DNA of 25,304 nucleotides from Burkholderiales bacterium (GTDB lineage Bacteria > Pseudomonadota > Gammaproteobacteria > Burkholderiales > Usitatibacteraceae): NCBI GenBank assembly GCA_014378085.1, contig JACMOJ010000512.1, forward strand, positions 1 through 25,304, in the 5' to 3' direction. Positions 1 through 8,386 of this stretch are shown here, in pieces (position 1 is the stretch's first letter; each line of letters opens with the position of its first letter). A program made the translations under genes and the position numbers. Under the pieces are notes generated by a model. That model did not search any database and had not been told where the DNA came from. It saw only the letters and a list, made by a program, of their open reading frames with translations.

Positions 1-2369
1 CGCCGCTGTTCACTTGAAACTTCTTCGCGCGTCGTACCGAACACTTCGGCTGCCGTCGCACGATGCACGTCTTCACCATTGGCAAAGGCTTCGAGCAAAC
101 CTTTGTCGCCAGACAAGTGCGCCATGATGCGTAGCTCGATCTGCGAGTAATCCGCACTGACGATCACGCTTCCGGGCGGCGCGATAAATGCTTCGCGAAT
201 TCGCCGCCCCTCGGCCGTCCGCACCGGAATATTCTGCAAGTTTGGATCGGTACTAGAAAGCCGCCCCGTCACCGCCACCGCTTGCGCATAGTTGGTATGC
301 ACACGGCCCGTTCTCGGGTTCACCATGCGTGGCAATTTATCGGTGTAGGTACTCTTGAGCTTAGAAACGCTGCGGTATTCAAGAATCGCTTTTGGCAGCG
401 GGTAGTCAAGCGCCAATTTTTCAAGCGTTTCTTCGTCCGTGCTGGGCGCGCCTCCCGGCGTTTTTTTAATGGGTTTGATGCCTTGCTTTTCAAACAGGAT
501 TTCACCTAACTGTTTTGGGGACCCCAAATTAAACGGCTGCCCCGCGAGCGCGTGGGCACGCGCTTCCAACTCCAACATCTTCAACCCGAGCTCAGACGAT
601 TGTTGCTGCAAAAGCGACGCGTCTATCAACACGCCGTTGCGCTCCATCGTCAGCAACACTCGCGACACCGGCATCTCTATGGCTTCGTAGATATGCTTGA
701 GCTTTGCATCGGCTGCAACTTGGCCATACATGGCGCTGTGTAGTTGTAGCGTCACATCGGAATCTTCCGCCGAGTAGTTGGTTGCGGTTTCAATTGACAC
801 TTGATCAAAACTGATTTGTGACGCGCCTTTGCCAGCAACGTCTTCAAAGGAAAGCAAATCGGTCGCGCCCAAGTGTCGGGTGGCGAGTGACTGCATGTCA
901 TGGCGCTGGTGGCTCTCCAACACATAAGATTGCAATAAGGTGTCGTGCACGTAGCCGTTCACCTCAATGCCATGATTGGCGAACACGTGTAGGTCGTACT
1001 TGATGTTCTGGCCCAATTTTTTCTTTGTGGGGTCCGCTAACCACGTCCGCAACATTTTAATGGCGAGCTCAAAACCCAACTGATCTGGTGCGCCGGAATA
1101 GTTGTGTTGCAACGGCAAATAAGCTGCTTCACCCGCAACACACGCAAATGAAATGCCGACAATGCGCGCTTGCATTTGATCAAGGCTCGTTGTTTCGGTG
1201 TCTAGGCATACAAGATTTGCGGCATTAAGTTTTTGGATCCACTCGGCAAGTTCAGCTTCCGTTGAGATCGTGACGTAATGGCGCGTATTGATAAACAGCG
1301 TCTGTAAGGCCGCGGGCTCACCGGATACCCAACGCGACGCTCCACTATCTCTGCTCGCTTGTTTGAACATCCCTGCGGCGGCAGCTTCCGCGTCGCCTGT
1401 GTTGGCGGGGGTTTCCGCAGCAGGTGGTGGATCCTGTGCGCTGAGCGGGTCTGCGCGCTTGAGTTGGTTGCCGCGTTTAAGTTGGTCACGTAAGGTGCGA
1501 AAACCAAACGATTCATAGAGCGCGTCTAAACGCGCGACGTTCACCGCTTTGTGGTCAATAGTGTCGAAATCAAACGGCAGCGGAACATCACATTTCACAG
1601 TGACCAGCAAACGCCCCGTCGGCAACCAATCACGCGCCTTAACGATGTTCTGTCCAACGACACCCTTCACTTTTTCCGCGTTTTCGATCACGCCGTCGAG
1701 TGAACCGAATTCAGCGAGCAACTTGACCGCTGTCTTGGGCCCGACTTTCTCGACACCTGGAACGTTATCGACCGTGTCACCCATCAACGCGAGGTAGTCG
1801 ACGATACGATTGGGCGGCACGCCAAACTTTTCCGTCACGCCGGCAATGTCGAGCTTTTCGTTCGACATGGTGTTAACCAGCGTGACGTGTTCGTTGACCA
1901 ACTGCGCTAAGTCTTTGTCGCCCGTCGAGATGACGGTGTCGACATCACGGGCTGTCGCGTGTACGCTCAACGTGCCAATGACATCGTCGGCTTCCATTCC
2001 TGCAACCTCAATACACGGCCAACCAAGCGCCTCGCAGACCTCGCGAATATGGCCAATCTGATGCGCCAGCTCTTCCGGCATCGGCGCTCGCTGGGCTTTG
2101 TATTCGGAATAGATGTCATCGCGAAATGTTTTGCCCTTGGGATCGAAAACGCAGGCGCTATAATCAGCAGGGTAATCGTCACGCAGACGATTAAGCATAT
2201 TGGCTACACCATAAATGGCGCCAGTCGGCTCACCAGACGGACTTTTAAAGTCTGGCATTGCATGAAACGCGCGGTAAAAATAACTCGATATATCGACCAG
2301 CAGTAGGCGCTTGCGGGTAAGTGATGACGACGGTGCAGCAGTTGCTTCGTGATCGGACAGTTGTGACAT
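1..2369 (-). CDS. polA: DNA polymerase I (3' end of gene outside window)
   Basis: DNA polymerase I fills gaps and removes RNA primers and damaged DNA in the cytoplasm. About 789 codons are visible and the C-terminal part, with polymerase motifs B and C, lies beyond the left edge. Seen in order: the N-terminal 5' nuclease, starting at LLLVDISSYFYRAFHAMPDF with the motif EADDVIGTL and STGDKDLAQLV; a helix-hairpin-helix region with MGDTVDNVPGVEKVGPKTA; a Pro/Ala-rich linker; a 3'-5' exonuclease domain in which LDTETTSLD and the later NYSAEDSDVT keep acidic residues, so proofreading looks intact; then the polymerase region with TGRLSSTDPNLQNIPVR and motif A SADYSQIELR near base 155. The ATG at 2367-2369 is the only ATG/GTG/TTG start available before LLLVD and gives an N-terminus about a dozen residues longer than in E. 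coli. No good ribosome-binding site precedes it. It is divergent from the LOG gene with almost no spacer. Confidence 0.97.
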   Translation of the reverse strand, partial: MSQLSDHEATAAPSSSLTRKRLLLVDISSYFYRAFHAMPDFKSPSGEPTGAIYGVANMLNRLRDDYPADYSACVFDPKGKTFRDDIYSEYKAQRAPMPEELAHQIGHIREVCEALGWPCIEVAGMEADDVIGTLSVHATARDVDTVISTGDKDLAQLVNEHVTLVNTMSNEKLDIAGVTEKFGVPPNRIVDYLALMGDTVDNVPGVEKVGPKTAVKLLAEFGSLDGVIENAEKVKGVVGQNIVKARDWLPTGRLLVTVKCDVPLPFDFDTIDHKAVNVARLDALYESFGFRTLRDQLKRGNQLKRADPLSAQDPPPAAETPANTGDAEAAAAGMFKQASRDSGASRWVSGEPAALQTLFINTRHYVTISTEAELAEWIQKLNAANLVCLDTETTSLDQMQARIVGISFACVAGEAAYLPLQHNYSGAPDQLGFELAIKMLRTWLADPTKKKLGQNIKYDLHVFANHGIEVNGYVHDTLLQSYVLESHQRHDMQSLATRHLGATDLLSFEDVAGKGASQISFDQVSIETATNYSAEDSDVTLQLHSAMYGQVAADAKLKHIYEAIEMPVSRVLLTMERNGVLIDASLLQQQSSELGLKMLELEARAHALAGQPFNLGSPKQLGEILFEKQGIKPIKKTPGGAPSTDEETLEKLALDYPLPKAILEYRSVSKLKSTYTDKLPRMVNPRTGRVHTNYAQAVAVTGRLSSTDPNLQNIPVRTAEGRRIREAFIAPPGSVIVSADYSQIELRIMAHLSGDKGLLEAFANGEDVHRATAAEVFGTTREEVSSEQR

Positions 2370-2389
2370 CGCAGCCATTGGAGAAAACG

Positions 2390-3154
2390 TTGGGAAATCA
2401 GGACAAGACAGTCGAATCAATCAGACTTGCCGGCGGCAAAATCCCCAAGAGAGCAGACCCGGAACTGCGGCAGCAAAGTCTTACGTCTGCACGTGAATCT
2501 TGGTGGATGTTCAACATTATCGCGGAAATGGTTTCGGCGTCTGACCGCCTGTCAGCCATCTCGCCTGCAGTGGCTATCTTTGGTAGTGCGCGCTTGAAAG
2601 AGGACAACAAATATTATGGCCTTACCGAGCAAATAGCCTTAAAACTATCTAACGCTGGATTTGGCGTACTGTCAGGCGGTGGCCCGGGCATCATGGAGGC
2701 CGCTAACAAGGGTGCGCTTAAGGGCAAGGGCCCGTCAATTGGATTAAACATCCTTCTTCCGCATGAGCAGGGCGGCAACGGTTTCCAAGACATCTCGCTT
2801 ACCTTCCAGCACTTTTTTGCGCGGAAGACCATGTTTGTCAAACATGCGTCCGCTTACGTTGTCATGCCCGGCGGCTTCGGCACCTTAGACGAGTTGTGGG
2901 AAGCTCTTACGCTGATTCAGACTGGCAAGCTACGTCGGTTCCCGGTGATCTTGGTCGGGTCAGAGTTTTGGGCTGGCATGATTTCTTGGATAAAGACCCG
3001 CATGCTTGAGGAAAGAGTTATTAGCGAGGCAGATCTTGATTTGTTTAAAGTCATCGATGACCCCGATGAGGTTGTCAACACCATCTTTGAGCATTACACC
3101 AATCGACCAATTGGTCCGAACGCAGATGAAAAAGCGCTAGAAATGAGCTTATAG
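2390..3154 (+). CDS. LOG family (TIGR00730-type) nucleoside 5'-monophosphate phosphoribohydrolase
   Basis: A Rossmann-fold protein of the LOG family, whose characterised members cleave the N-glycosidic bond of (cytokinin) nucleoside monophosphates to release the base and ribose 5-phosphate; the physiological substrate here is unknown. With the start used, residues 96-104 read GGGPGIMEA and residues 160-168 PGGFGTLDE, the two nucleotide/active-site motifs of the family; FGSAR lies at 64-68 and the conserved ARKTMFVKHA near 144-153. I chose the TTG at 2390 because GGAG at 2380-2383 sits 6 bases before it and this start avoids overlapping polA. A longer form from GTG 2321 or ATG 2324 would overlap the polA 5' end by about 45-49 bases. 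The stop is firm. The DUF2782 gene follows 36 bases later. Family assignment is strong; enzymatic role is inferred. Confidence 0.9.
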   Translation: MGNQDKTVESIRLAGGKIPKRADPELRQQSLTSARESWWMFNIIAEMVSASDRLSAISPAVAIFGSARLKEDNKYYGLTEQIALKLSNAGFGVLSGGGPGIMEAANKGALKGKGPSIGLNILLPHEQGGNGFQDISLTFQHFFARKTMFVKHASAYVVMPGGFGTLDELWEALTLIQTGKLRRFPVILVGSEFWAGMISWIKTRMLEERVISEADLDLFKVIDDPDEVVNTIFEHYTNRPIGPNADEKALEMSL

Positions 3155-3190
3155 CGGTGCCGCAATTGCGTCGTCGAACTGGAGAAAATT

Positions 3191-3553
3191 ATGAAGATTA
3201 GCTTGTTGATTATTTTGCTTGCCACCGCATTAACGTCTCACGCGCAGCCGACGCCGGAGAGTGCTCGCCGCCCGGCAAACGCCGAGGTGATTGACAGTCT
3301 TGTGCTACCCGAGTTGCCTAAAGGAAAAACTAGGGCAGATTTTGATCGCGACCATAAAGTGACCACTCGGCTCACCGACGGCGACACGGTGACTGAATAC
3401 CGACTCAAAGGTAAACTATACAAAATGGTTGTCAAGCCAAAGTCTGGCCCAAGCTACATCATGATTGATGAGAAGGGCGAAGGGAAGTTTGTACCCATGG
3501 GGGAACCAGGCACAAAAATATCGGTGCCAATGTGGGTAATTCATTCCTGGTGA
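3191..3553 (+). CDS. DUF2782 family secreted/periplasmic protein
   Basis: A 120-residue protein of unknown function. Residues 1-18 form a short signal peptide ending in SHA|QP, so export to the periplasm is likely. The body carries the pattern I associate with DUF2782: VTTRLTDGDTVTEYRLKGKLY, then a Lys/Pro-containing strand and YIMIDEKGEGKF, ending with VPMWVIHSW. The start is supported by GGAGA at 3181-3185, 6 bases before ATG. It lies between the LOG gene and thrB, a neighbourhood in which this small family is commonly found in Betaproteobacteria. The function is not known; the conserved EYR..GKLY and C-terminal VPxWVI suggest a small beta-rich fold, which is inference. Confidence 0.85.
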   Translation: MKISLLIILLATALTSHAQPTPESARRPANAEVIDSLVLPELPKGKTRADFDRDHKVTTRLTDGDTVTEYRLKGKLYKMVVKPKSGPSYIMIDEKGEGKFVPMGEPGTKISVPMWVIHSW

Positions 3554-3578
3554 TGGTGCGCCGTCGCATGACATTGGT

Positions 3579-4544
3579 ATGAGCGTATTTACCCCGGTTA
3601 CCCTCGACGAGGCGCGTGCATTTGTTACCCAGTACGATGTCGGCGACATCATTGACTTTCAGGACATCGCCGCTGGCGTTGAAAATTCTAATTTCTTCGT
3701 CACAACCACTGGCCGACGTTACGTACTCACCATCTTTGAGAAAATACCGCGCGCCGATTTAGATTTCTATATGGGCCTGATGCAACATTTGCATCGCGCA
3801 GGGGTGCGTTGCGCTGCGCCCGTATCCAGTCGTAATGGGCAACTATTGCACGAGCTTAAGCACAAACCCGCCGCGCTTGTGCAGCGTCTTCAAGGCGGTG
3901 ATATTGCACATCCGACTGCTGAAAATTGTATATCGGTCGGCTTTGCCCTTGCGAAAATGCATGCGGCGGCGGCGTCCTTCCAACTGCCGATGGAGAATTG
4001 GCGCGGTCTTACTTGGTGGCAACAGGAGGCGGGCCGTCTCAAAGATTTGGCGACCGCCTCAGAAATCGCACTTTTACGAAGCGAACTTGCGTATCAAGCG
4101 GGCTTTGATCAGCTTCGTCTGCCGCGCGGCATCTTACACGCTGACCTATTTCGGGACAACATTCTTTGGAACGACCAGCATCAGCCGCAAATAATTGATT
4201 TTTACTTTTCGTGTCACGAGCAATTACTGTGGGATATCGCGATCACCGTGAATGATTGGTGCTTAGATTTCGGCGCCTACCCGGCAGCCAAGTTGCACAG
4301 CGAAAATACCCGAGCGCTGCTGGTAGGCTACAACAGCGTCAGACGAATCACGCTGGCAGAACGAGAGGCATGGCCGCAGATGCTCCGGGCTGCAGCGTTA
4401 CGTACGTGGCTTGGGCGGCTTGGCTATCACTACTATCCGCGGGTGTCGTCGTTGACCCATATTAAAGACCATCCATTTTCTGAAAACCTGTTGCGCTACT
4501 TCATCGCCCAAGGCAATGAGATGCGCGCGCTCTTGCCTGAGTGA
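3579..4544 (+). CDS. thrB: Homoserine kinase, aminoglycoside-phosphotransferase (APH) type
   Basis: Phosphorylates L-homoserine to O-phospho-L-homoserine with ATP, the penultimate step to threonine, in the cytoplasm. This is the 321-residue APH-fold homoserine kinase found in many Beta- and Alphaproteobacteria, not the GHMP-kinase form of E. coli. Seen: the N-terminal MSVFTPVTLDEARAF typical of the family; GVENSNFFV near residues 33-41 as the glycine-rich nucleotide loop; the catalytic loop HADLFRDN at 187-194 (H187, D189, N194); and the metal-binding DFYFS beginning at D207. The usual HGD is HAD here, a mild change. No clear Shine-Dalgarno precedes the ATG, but the N-terminus matches the family. 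The next gene starts 3 bases after its stop, suggesting one transcript. Confidence 0.94.
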   Translation: MSVFTPVTLDEARAFVTQYDVGDIIDFQDIAAGVENSNFFVTTTGRRYVLTIFEKIPRADLDFYMGLMQHLHRAGVRCAAPVSSRNGQLLHELKHKPAALVQRLQGGDIAHPTAENCISVGFALAKMHAAAASFQLPMENWRGLTWWQQEAGRLKDLATASEIALLRSELAYQAGFDQLRLPRGILHADLFRDNILWNDQHQPQIIDFYFSCHEQLLWDIAITVNDWCLDFGAYPAAKLHSENTRALLVGYNSVRRITLAEREAWPQMLRAAALRTWLGRLGYHYYPRVSSLTHIKDHPFSENLLRYFIAQGNEMRALLPE

Positions 4545-4547
4545 CCT

Positions 4548-5261
4548 ATGCGTGTTGTTGATGTTTCGGCTGCCAGTGGCGCGGCTTGGATTAGTGAAGC
4601 GTTCAAGATGCTACGTGCACAACCGCTTGCGTGGATTTCGTTAACATCCGCTTGGTTACTAGTGTCGTTGCTTTTAAGGCTGATCCCGCTCATCGGCGCA
4701 CCACTGATGACCATGGCGCAGCCTGCGTTCTTTGCAGGATTTGTGCTGGCGTGCCGGGACCAGGACATGGGCTTGCCCGTCTCAACAACGCACTTATTTG
4801 CGGGCTTTCGCACGAGTGGTAGAACATTGATCCAGATTGGATCGGTCTCACTGCTGGCTGAGCTCGCGGTAATGATGACAATTGGTGCTTTTGGCTTCTT
4901 CGATGCCTTTACGGGCATCGATCGTGAAAATCCCTCCGTTGAGGCGATCGCGGCCGCGTTCTCGTCGGTGGGTGGATTATGGTTCGTCGCGGCGGCGGCG
5001 ATATTTTTGATCAAAGGGATGCTTTGGTTTACCGCCGCCCTGATCGCGCATCAGTCTATGCCTGCGTCTCACGCAATACGGTGGAGTTTCTTCGCCTTCA
5101 TTGGCAATATTGTTCCACTCGCGATATTCGGTGTGCTGATGTTAGGGCTTATGTTTATCGCACTTATCCCTTGGGGACTAGGGCTGCTTGTATTTGTCCC
5201 TATCTACGCAATCACGCATTACACTAGCTTTAAGGCGATATTTCGGGCCGACGCCGAGTGA
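4548..5261 (+). CDS. BPSS1780-type integral membrane protein
   Basis: A 237-residue inner-membrane protein of unknown function. The N-terminus (VSAASGAAWISEAFKMLRAQPLAWI) is the signature of the Burkholderia BPSS1780-like family: an amphipathic segment followed by several hydrophobic helices, visible at roughly residues 28-48, 55-75, 95-120, 140-165, 175-200 and 200-225. There are no obvious catalytic residues or ligand motifs. It follows the thrB stop by 3 bases and is probably cotranscribed with it. No transport function can be assigned from sequence. Identification of the family is by recall of the N-terminal pattern; membrane character is directly visible. Confidence 0.82.
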   Translation: MRVVDVSAASGAAWISEAFKMLRAQPLAWISLTSAWLLVSLLLRLIPLIGAPLMTMAQPAFFAGFVLACRDQDMGLPVSTTHLFAGFRTSGRTLIQIGSVSLLAELAVMMTIGAFGFFDAFTGIDRENPSVEAIAAAFSSVGGLWFVAAAAIFLIKGMLWFTAALIAHQSMPASHAIRWSFFAFIGNIVPLAIFGVLMLGLMFIALIPWGLGLLVFVPIYAITHYTSFKAIFRADAE

Positions 5262-5301
5262 CTTCTGGGACCTAGCAGTAAAGTTCTATCTAATTACCCG
5301 C

Positions 5302-5322
5302 GCGGCATGAGTGACATGCCGC
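5302..5322. promoter_or_regulatory. Perfect 8+8 inverted repeat upstream of the binding-protein gene
   Basis: GCGGCATG at 5302-5309 and CATGCCGC at 5315-5322 are exact inverted repeats with a 5-base centre. The element lies 40 bases after the BPSS1780-type gene and 27 bases before the ATG of the periplasmic binding protein. A short T-run (5333-5337) follows about 10 bases later, too far for a classical terminator. It could be a weak terminator, a leader hairpin or a repressor operator; the sequence does not decide. Confidence 0.4.
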
Positions 5323-5349
5323 CACGCAACAATTTTTCTGGAGATTGCT

Positions 5350-6474
5350 ATGGCAACTATATTCGCCCGTATTTGTGTCGTTTCCATTGCAAGTAGCCTA
5401 TTTTTCTTCACACCGCTGCAGGCGTCCGCTGAGATCATTGTCGGCCAGTCCGCACCGCTAAGTGGTGCCAACGCCGAGCTTGGCAACGATATTCGCAATG
5501 GTGCCCTAGCGTACTTTAAGAAGGTCAACGACGCCGGGGGAATAAACGGCGTCAGCATCAAACTGATCACGCTTGACGATAAAAACGAAGGCAAGCAATC
5601 GGGTGAGAACGCCAAACTGCTCATCCAGAAGGAAGGTGCAGTTGCGCTGTTCGGGTTTGCGTCTTCGACACTCAGCGTTCCGGCGATGCCGAGTGTCGCT
5701 GCGGCAAAGGTGCCATTTTTTGCACCATTTACCGGTGCGGATGCGATTCGTAAACAAAATGAGTTCGTGTATACGATTCGTGTCACGTATGCTGAGGAAA
5801 TTGAAAAGTTGATTGGCTTTTGGGCACCACTGGGCGTGACGAAAGTCGCGGTGTTGCACTACGACGATGAAATTGGAAAACAGAACTTTGTGACGGCTTC
5901 AACCGTGCTCGCAAAATTTAACAAGCAACCCACCTCCATACCGATTAAACGCAACGCCGATCTCAAGCCCGAAACGATAAGTGCGATTGTTGCTGCTGAC
6001 CCGCAAATCATTTTGGCGACAACGCTATATGCGCCGGTTGCACAAATGGTTCGACAGCTCAAGGCGATTAAAAAAACCTACTCCATCACATCGCTTTCTT
6101 TTGCGGGTGCCAGCCAGATCGCGAAATCGCTCGGCCCTGATGCTGCCGGCATTACCGTTGCGCTCACTGTTCCCGCGCCCAACCAGCAACAAGTGCCGGT
6201 CGTTCGCGAATGTGCGGAAGCGTGGCGAACTGCTGGCCACAGTGATGCAATGTCCGTGACTGCTCTTGAGGCGTGTATCGCCGCAAAAGTTCTTGTTGAA
6301 GGTATGCGGCGCGCTGGCAGAGAGGTGACTCGTGAATCCTTGCACAAGGCGCTGTCCGCAATCGGGCGTGTTGATGCGGGTGGCGTCACCATTGCGTTCA
6401 AACCAGGCTTCCGACACGGCGGAACCTACGTTGATATCGCAGTGATTCGACTGAACGGTGAGCTGCGCGGCTAG
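5350..6474 (+). CDS. ABC transporter periplasmic binding protein, branched-chain amino acid (Peripla_BP_6) type
   Basis: Periplasmic solute-binding protein of the LivJ/LivK fold, expected to deliver a ligand such as a branched-chain amino acid, amide or aromatic compound to an inner-membrane ABC permease. Residues 1-27 are a signal peptide ending QASA|EI. The mature start IIVGQSAPLSGANAELG and the following GINGVSIKLITLDDKNEG are typical of the fold, as are the hinge-region segments ALFGFASSTLSVPAMP and VPFFAPFTGADAIR. The ATG at 5350 is preferred over the in-frame GTG at 5311 because GGAG lies 6 bases before it and the signal peptide begins there. Length, about 374 residues, is normal. No permease or ATPase genes accompany it, so it is an orphan here. 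It converges with aroB, 7 bases away. Substrate unknown. Confidence 0.9.
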   Translation: MATIFARICVVSIASSLFFFTPLQASAEIIVGQSAPLSGANAELGNDIRNGALAYFKKVNDAGGINGVSIKLITLDDKNEGKQSGENAKLLIQKEGAVALFGFASSTLSVPAMPSVAAAKVPFFAPFTGADAIRKQNEFVYTIRVTYAEEIEKLIGFWAPLGVTKVAVLHYDDEIGKQNFVTASTVLAKFNKQPTSIPIKRNADLKPETISAIVAADPQIILATTLYAPVAQMVRQLKAIKKTYSITSLSFAGASQIAKSLGPDAAGITVALTVPAPNQQQVPVVRECAEAWRTAGHSDAMSVTALEACIAAKVLVEGMRRAGREVTRESLHKALSAIGRVDAGGVTIAFKPGFRHGGTYVDIAVIRLNGELRG

Positions 6475-6481
6475 AAGCGAC

Positions 6482-7600
6482 CTATTGGTCGCCGTTGCGT
6501 CGCAAGAAACCAAGTATTTGGTCACGCGATACCGTCGCATCAACGGTCGATGCACCCAGCGCGGATAGCAAGATCAGCTTGATGGTACCGGCCTCATTTT
6601 TCTTATCGCGCGACATGTGCGACAACATCGTGTCAGCAGCGATGGCTGGTGGCGCAGTTGTCAGGCCAGCACGCTTGATCAGGCGGTGTACCCGCTCCAT
6701 ATCCGCGATGGATATTCTTCCTAACTCAGCCGAGAGGAGCGCCGCCATAGCCATTCCGCAGCCGACCGCCTCGCCGTGTAGCCAAGCCCCGTAACCAAGT
6801 GCTGTTTCGATGGCGTGCCCAAAGGTATGCCCAAAATTTAGCAGCGCGCGTCCACCCTCTTTGCTCAATTCCAGCTCGTCGTGCTGAACAACGCCAGCTT
6901 TTATCTCGCAAGAACGGCGAATTGCGTATGCTAGCGCCGTTGGCTCGCGCAGATTCACCGCATCAATATTTTCTTCCAGCCAAGCAAAGAACTTGACGTC
7001 GAGGGCCACACCGTATTTGATGACTTCTGCCAGCCCCGCTTTGAATTCTCGTTCGGGAAGCGACTGGAGAACATCTGTGTCTATCAACACATACTTCGGT
7101 TGGTGGAACGCACCGATCATATTTTTGCCCAACGGGTGGTTGATCGCGGTTTTACCGCCGATTGACGAATCAACCTGCGCAAGAAGTGTGGTCGGGACAT
7201 GAATGAATGCGATGCCTCGCTGGTAGATTGCGGCGGCAAAACCAACCAAGTCACCAACAACCCCGCCGCCCAGGGCCACAAGCATCGTCTTGCGGTCACT
7301 GGCGCTAGCAAGTAATGCGTCAAAGATGATGTTCAGCGTTTTCCAGTTCTTGTGGGATTCACCATCGGGTAGCACCACCGACTCTACGGGCAATCCTGTT
7401 GCTGTAAGGCTTACAAAAAGGCGCTCGCCGTAAAGCGGGAAAACCACATCGTTTGAAACCAATACTATTTTGGTAACGCCCTCTAGCACATCGGATGGGA
7501 TCGGATGGCTGAGTACCCCAGCGCCGATATTGATGATGTAGCTACGTTGGCCTAACGCAACCGTTAAGCGAGTCGTACTTGCCAGCAGATTATGAGACAT
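6482..7600 (-). CDS. aroB: 3-dehydroquinate synthase
   Basis: Converts 3-deoxy-D-arabino-heptulosonate 7-phosphate to 3-dehydroquinate, the second step of the shikimate pathway, using NAD and a divalent metal in the cytoplasm. The 372-residue length is standard. Seen in order: LPDGESHKNW, the NAD-binding ALGGGVVGDLVGFAA, PTTLLAQVDSSIGGKTAIN, KNMIGAFHQP, EFKAGLAEVIKYG with the first metal ligand Glu, LLNFGHTFGHAIE with a His ligand, and WLHGEAVGCGM with the last His ligand. No strong Shine-Dalgarno is seen before ATG 7600. aroK lies 132 bases upstream on the same strand, so aroB may be read from the aroK transcript or from its own promoter; a TATAGT hexamer (7667-7672, minus strand) lacks a good -35. 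Confidence 0.98.
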   Translation of the reverse strand: MSHNLLASTTRLTVALGQRSYIINIGAGVLSHPIPSDVLEGVTKIVLVSNDVVFPLYGERLFVSLTATGLPVESVVLPDGESHKNWKTLNIIFDALLASASDRKTMLVALGGGVVGDLVGFAAAIYQRGIAFIHVPTTLLAQVDSSIGGKTAINHPLGKNMIGAFHQPKYVLIDTDVLQSLPEREFKAGLAEVIKYGVALDVKFFAWLEENIDAVNLREPTALAYAIRRSCEIKAGVVQHDELELSKEGGRALLNFGHTFGHAIETALGYGAWLHGEAVGCGMAMAALLSAELGRISIADMERVHRLIKRAGLTTAPPAIAADTMLSHMSRDKKNEAGTIKLILLSALGASTVDATVSRDQILGFLRRNGDQ

Positions 7601-7732
7601 TCAAGTTGGGCGGTAGGTGGGCGGTACATGGACAGTGCGGGGCGGAATGTACGTTGTTTAAAGATGACTATACTGTCGGAGAGATTCCGGCGCGCAGGCG
7701 GCCAATCATTTTGGCGTAACGTGTAACGTCGA

Positions 7733-8329
7733 TCAAGACATTCCCCTGCTGCCTGCGCTACCTGAGCCGCCTCGATCTGCGTTTGCCTCGGCAATCGCAT
7801 CTAATAATTTCTGCAAAAATTTCGCCCGTGGCGCAGCACTCGAGTCAACGATTAAATGCGCCGTTTGTTCGTACAAGGGCCCGCGCGCTGAAAGTAGTGA
7901 TGCTAATACCAAGCGACGATTCGGCCCCTCGAGCAGTGGGCGAGCGCGCGCCGCCGCAGTGTTTCCGTGTTTTTTTTGAGTACGCGCCTCTAGCATATCG
8001 AGACTCGCTCTAAGGTACACCACCAAGCCACGCTCGCGTAACACTTGGCGATTGTCCTGGCGAAGAATCGCGCCGCCACCGGTCGCAAGAACAATCGGGG
8101 TTCTTCGTGTGAGCTCGCTTATAACGGTGGCCTCGCGCTCTCGGAAGCCTGACTCGCCCTCAATCTCAAAGATCGTCGCAATTTCCACGCCATTGCGTCG
8201 TACGACCTCATCGTCACTGTCGATAAATGTCTGCCCGAGCGCGCCTGCCAGCAGTCGACCCACCGTACTTTTTCCGGCGCCGGGCATTCCCACGAGAAAC
8301 ACATTCGTTGAAGCAGGCATTTGACTCAT
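7733..8329 (-). CDS. aroK: Shikimate kinase
   Basis: Phosphorylates shikimate at the 3-hydroxyl with ATP. Seen: Walker A GMPGAGKSTVGRLLA near residues 14-28, DSDDEV (Asp residues for Mg and shikimate), FREREATVI (shikimate-binding Arg), LATGGGAIL, and the RPLLEG lid near residue 128. Length 198 is slightly above the usual 170-180 because of a Gly/Ser-rich tail. Two starts are possible, ATG 8329 and ATG 8320 (MSQM...); neither has a Shine-Dalgarno. The pilQ terminator T-tract ends only two bases before ATG 8329. The order pilMNOPQ-aroK-aroB is conserved in many Beta- and Gammaproteobacteria. Confidence 0.97.
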   Translation of the reverse strand: MSQMPASTNVFLVGMPGAGKSTVGRLLAGALGQTFIDSDDEVVRRNGVEIATIFEIEGESGFREREATVISELTRRTPIVLATGGGAILRQDNRQVLRERGLVVYLRASLDMLEARTQKKHGNTAAARARPLLEGPNRRLVLASLLSARGPLYEQTAHLIVDSSAAPRAKFLQKLLDAIAEANADRGGSGSAGSRGMS

Positions 8330-8330
8330 C

Positions 8331-8362
8331 TAAAAAAACACGGGGCGCTGTGAGCGCCCCGT
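8331..8362 (-). terminator. Intrinsic terminator after pilQ, abutting the aroK start
   Basis: On the minus strand, a perfect 10-bp GC-rich stem (arms 8353-8362 and 8340-8349, three-base loop 8350-8352) is followed one base later by seven T residues (complement of 8332-8338). This is a textbook factor-independent terminator, 24 bases beyond the pilQ stop and directly before the aroK ATG at 8329. Confidence 0.88.
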
Positions 8363-8386
8363 CGGATAGACCAATGTATCGAGCGT

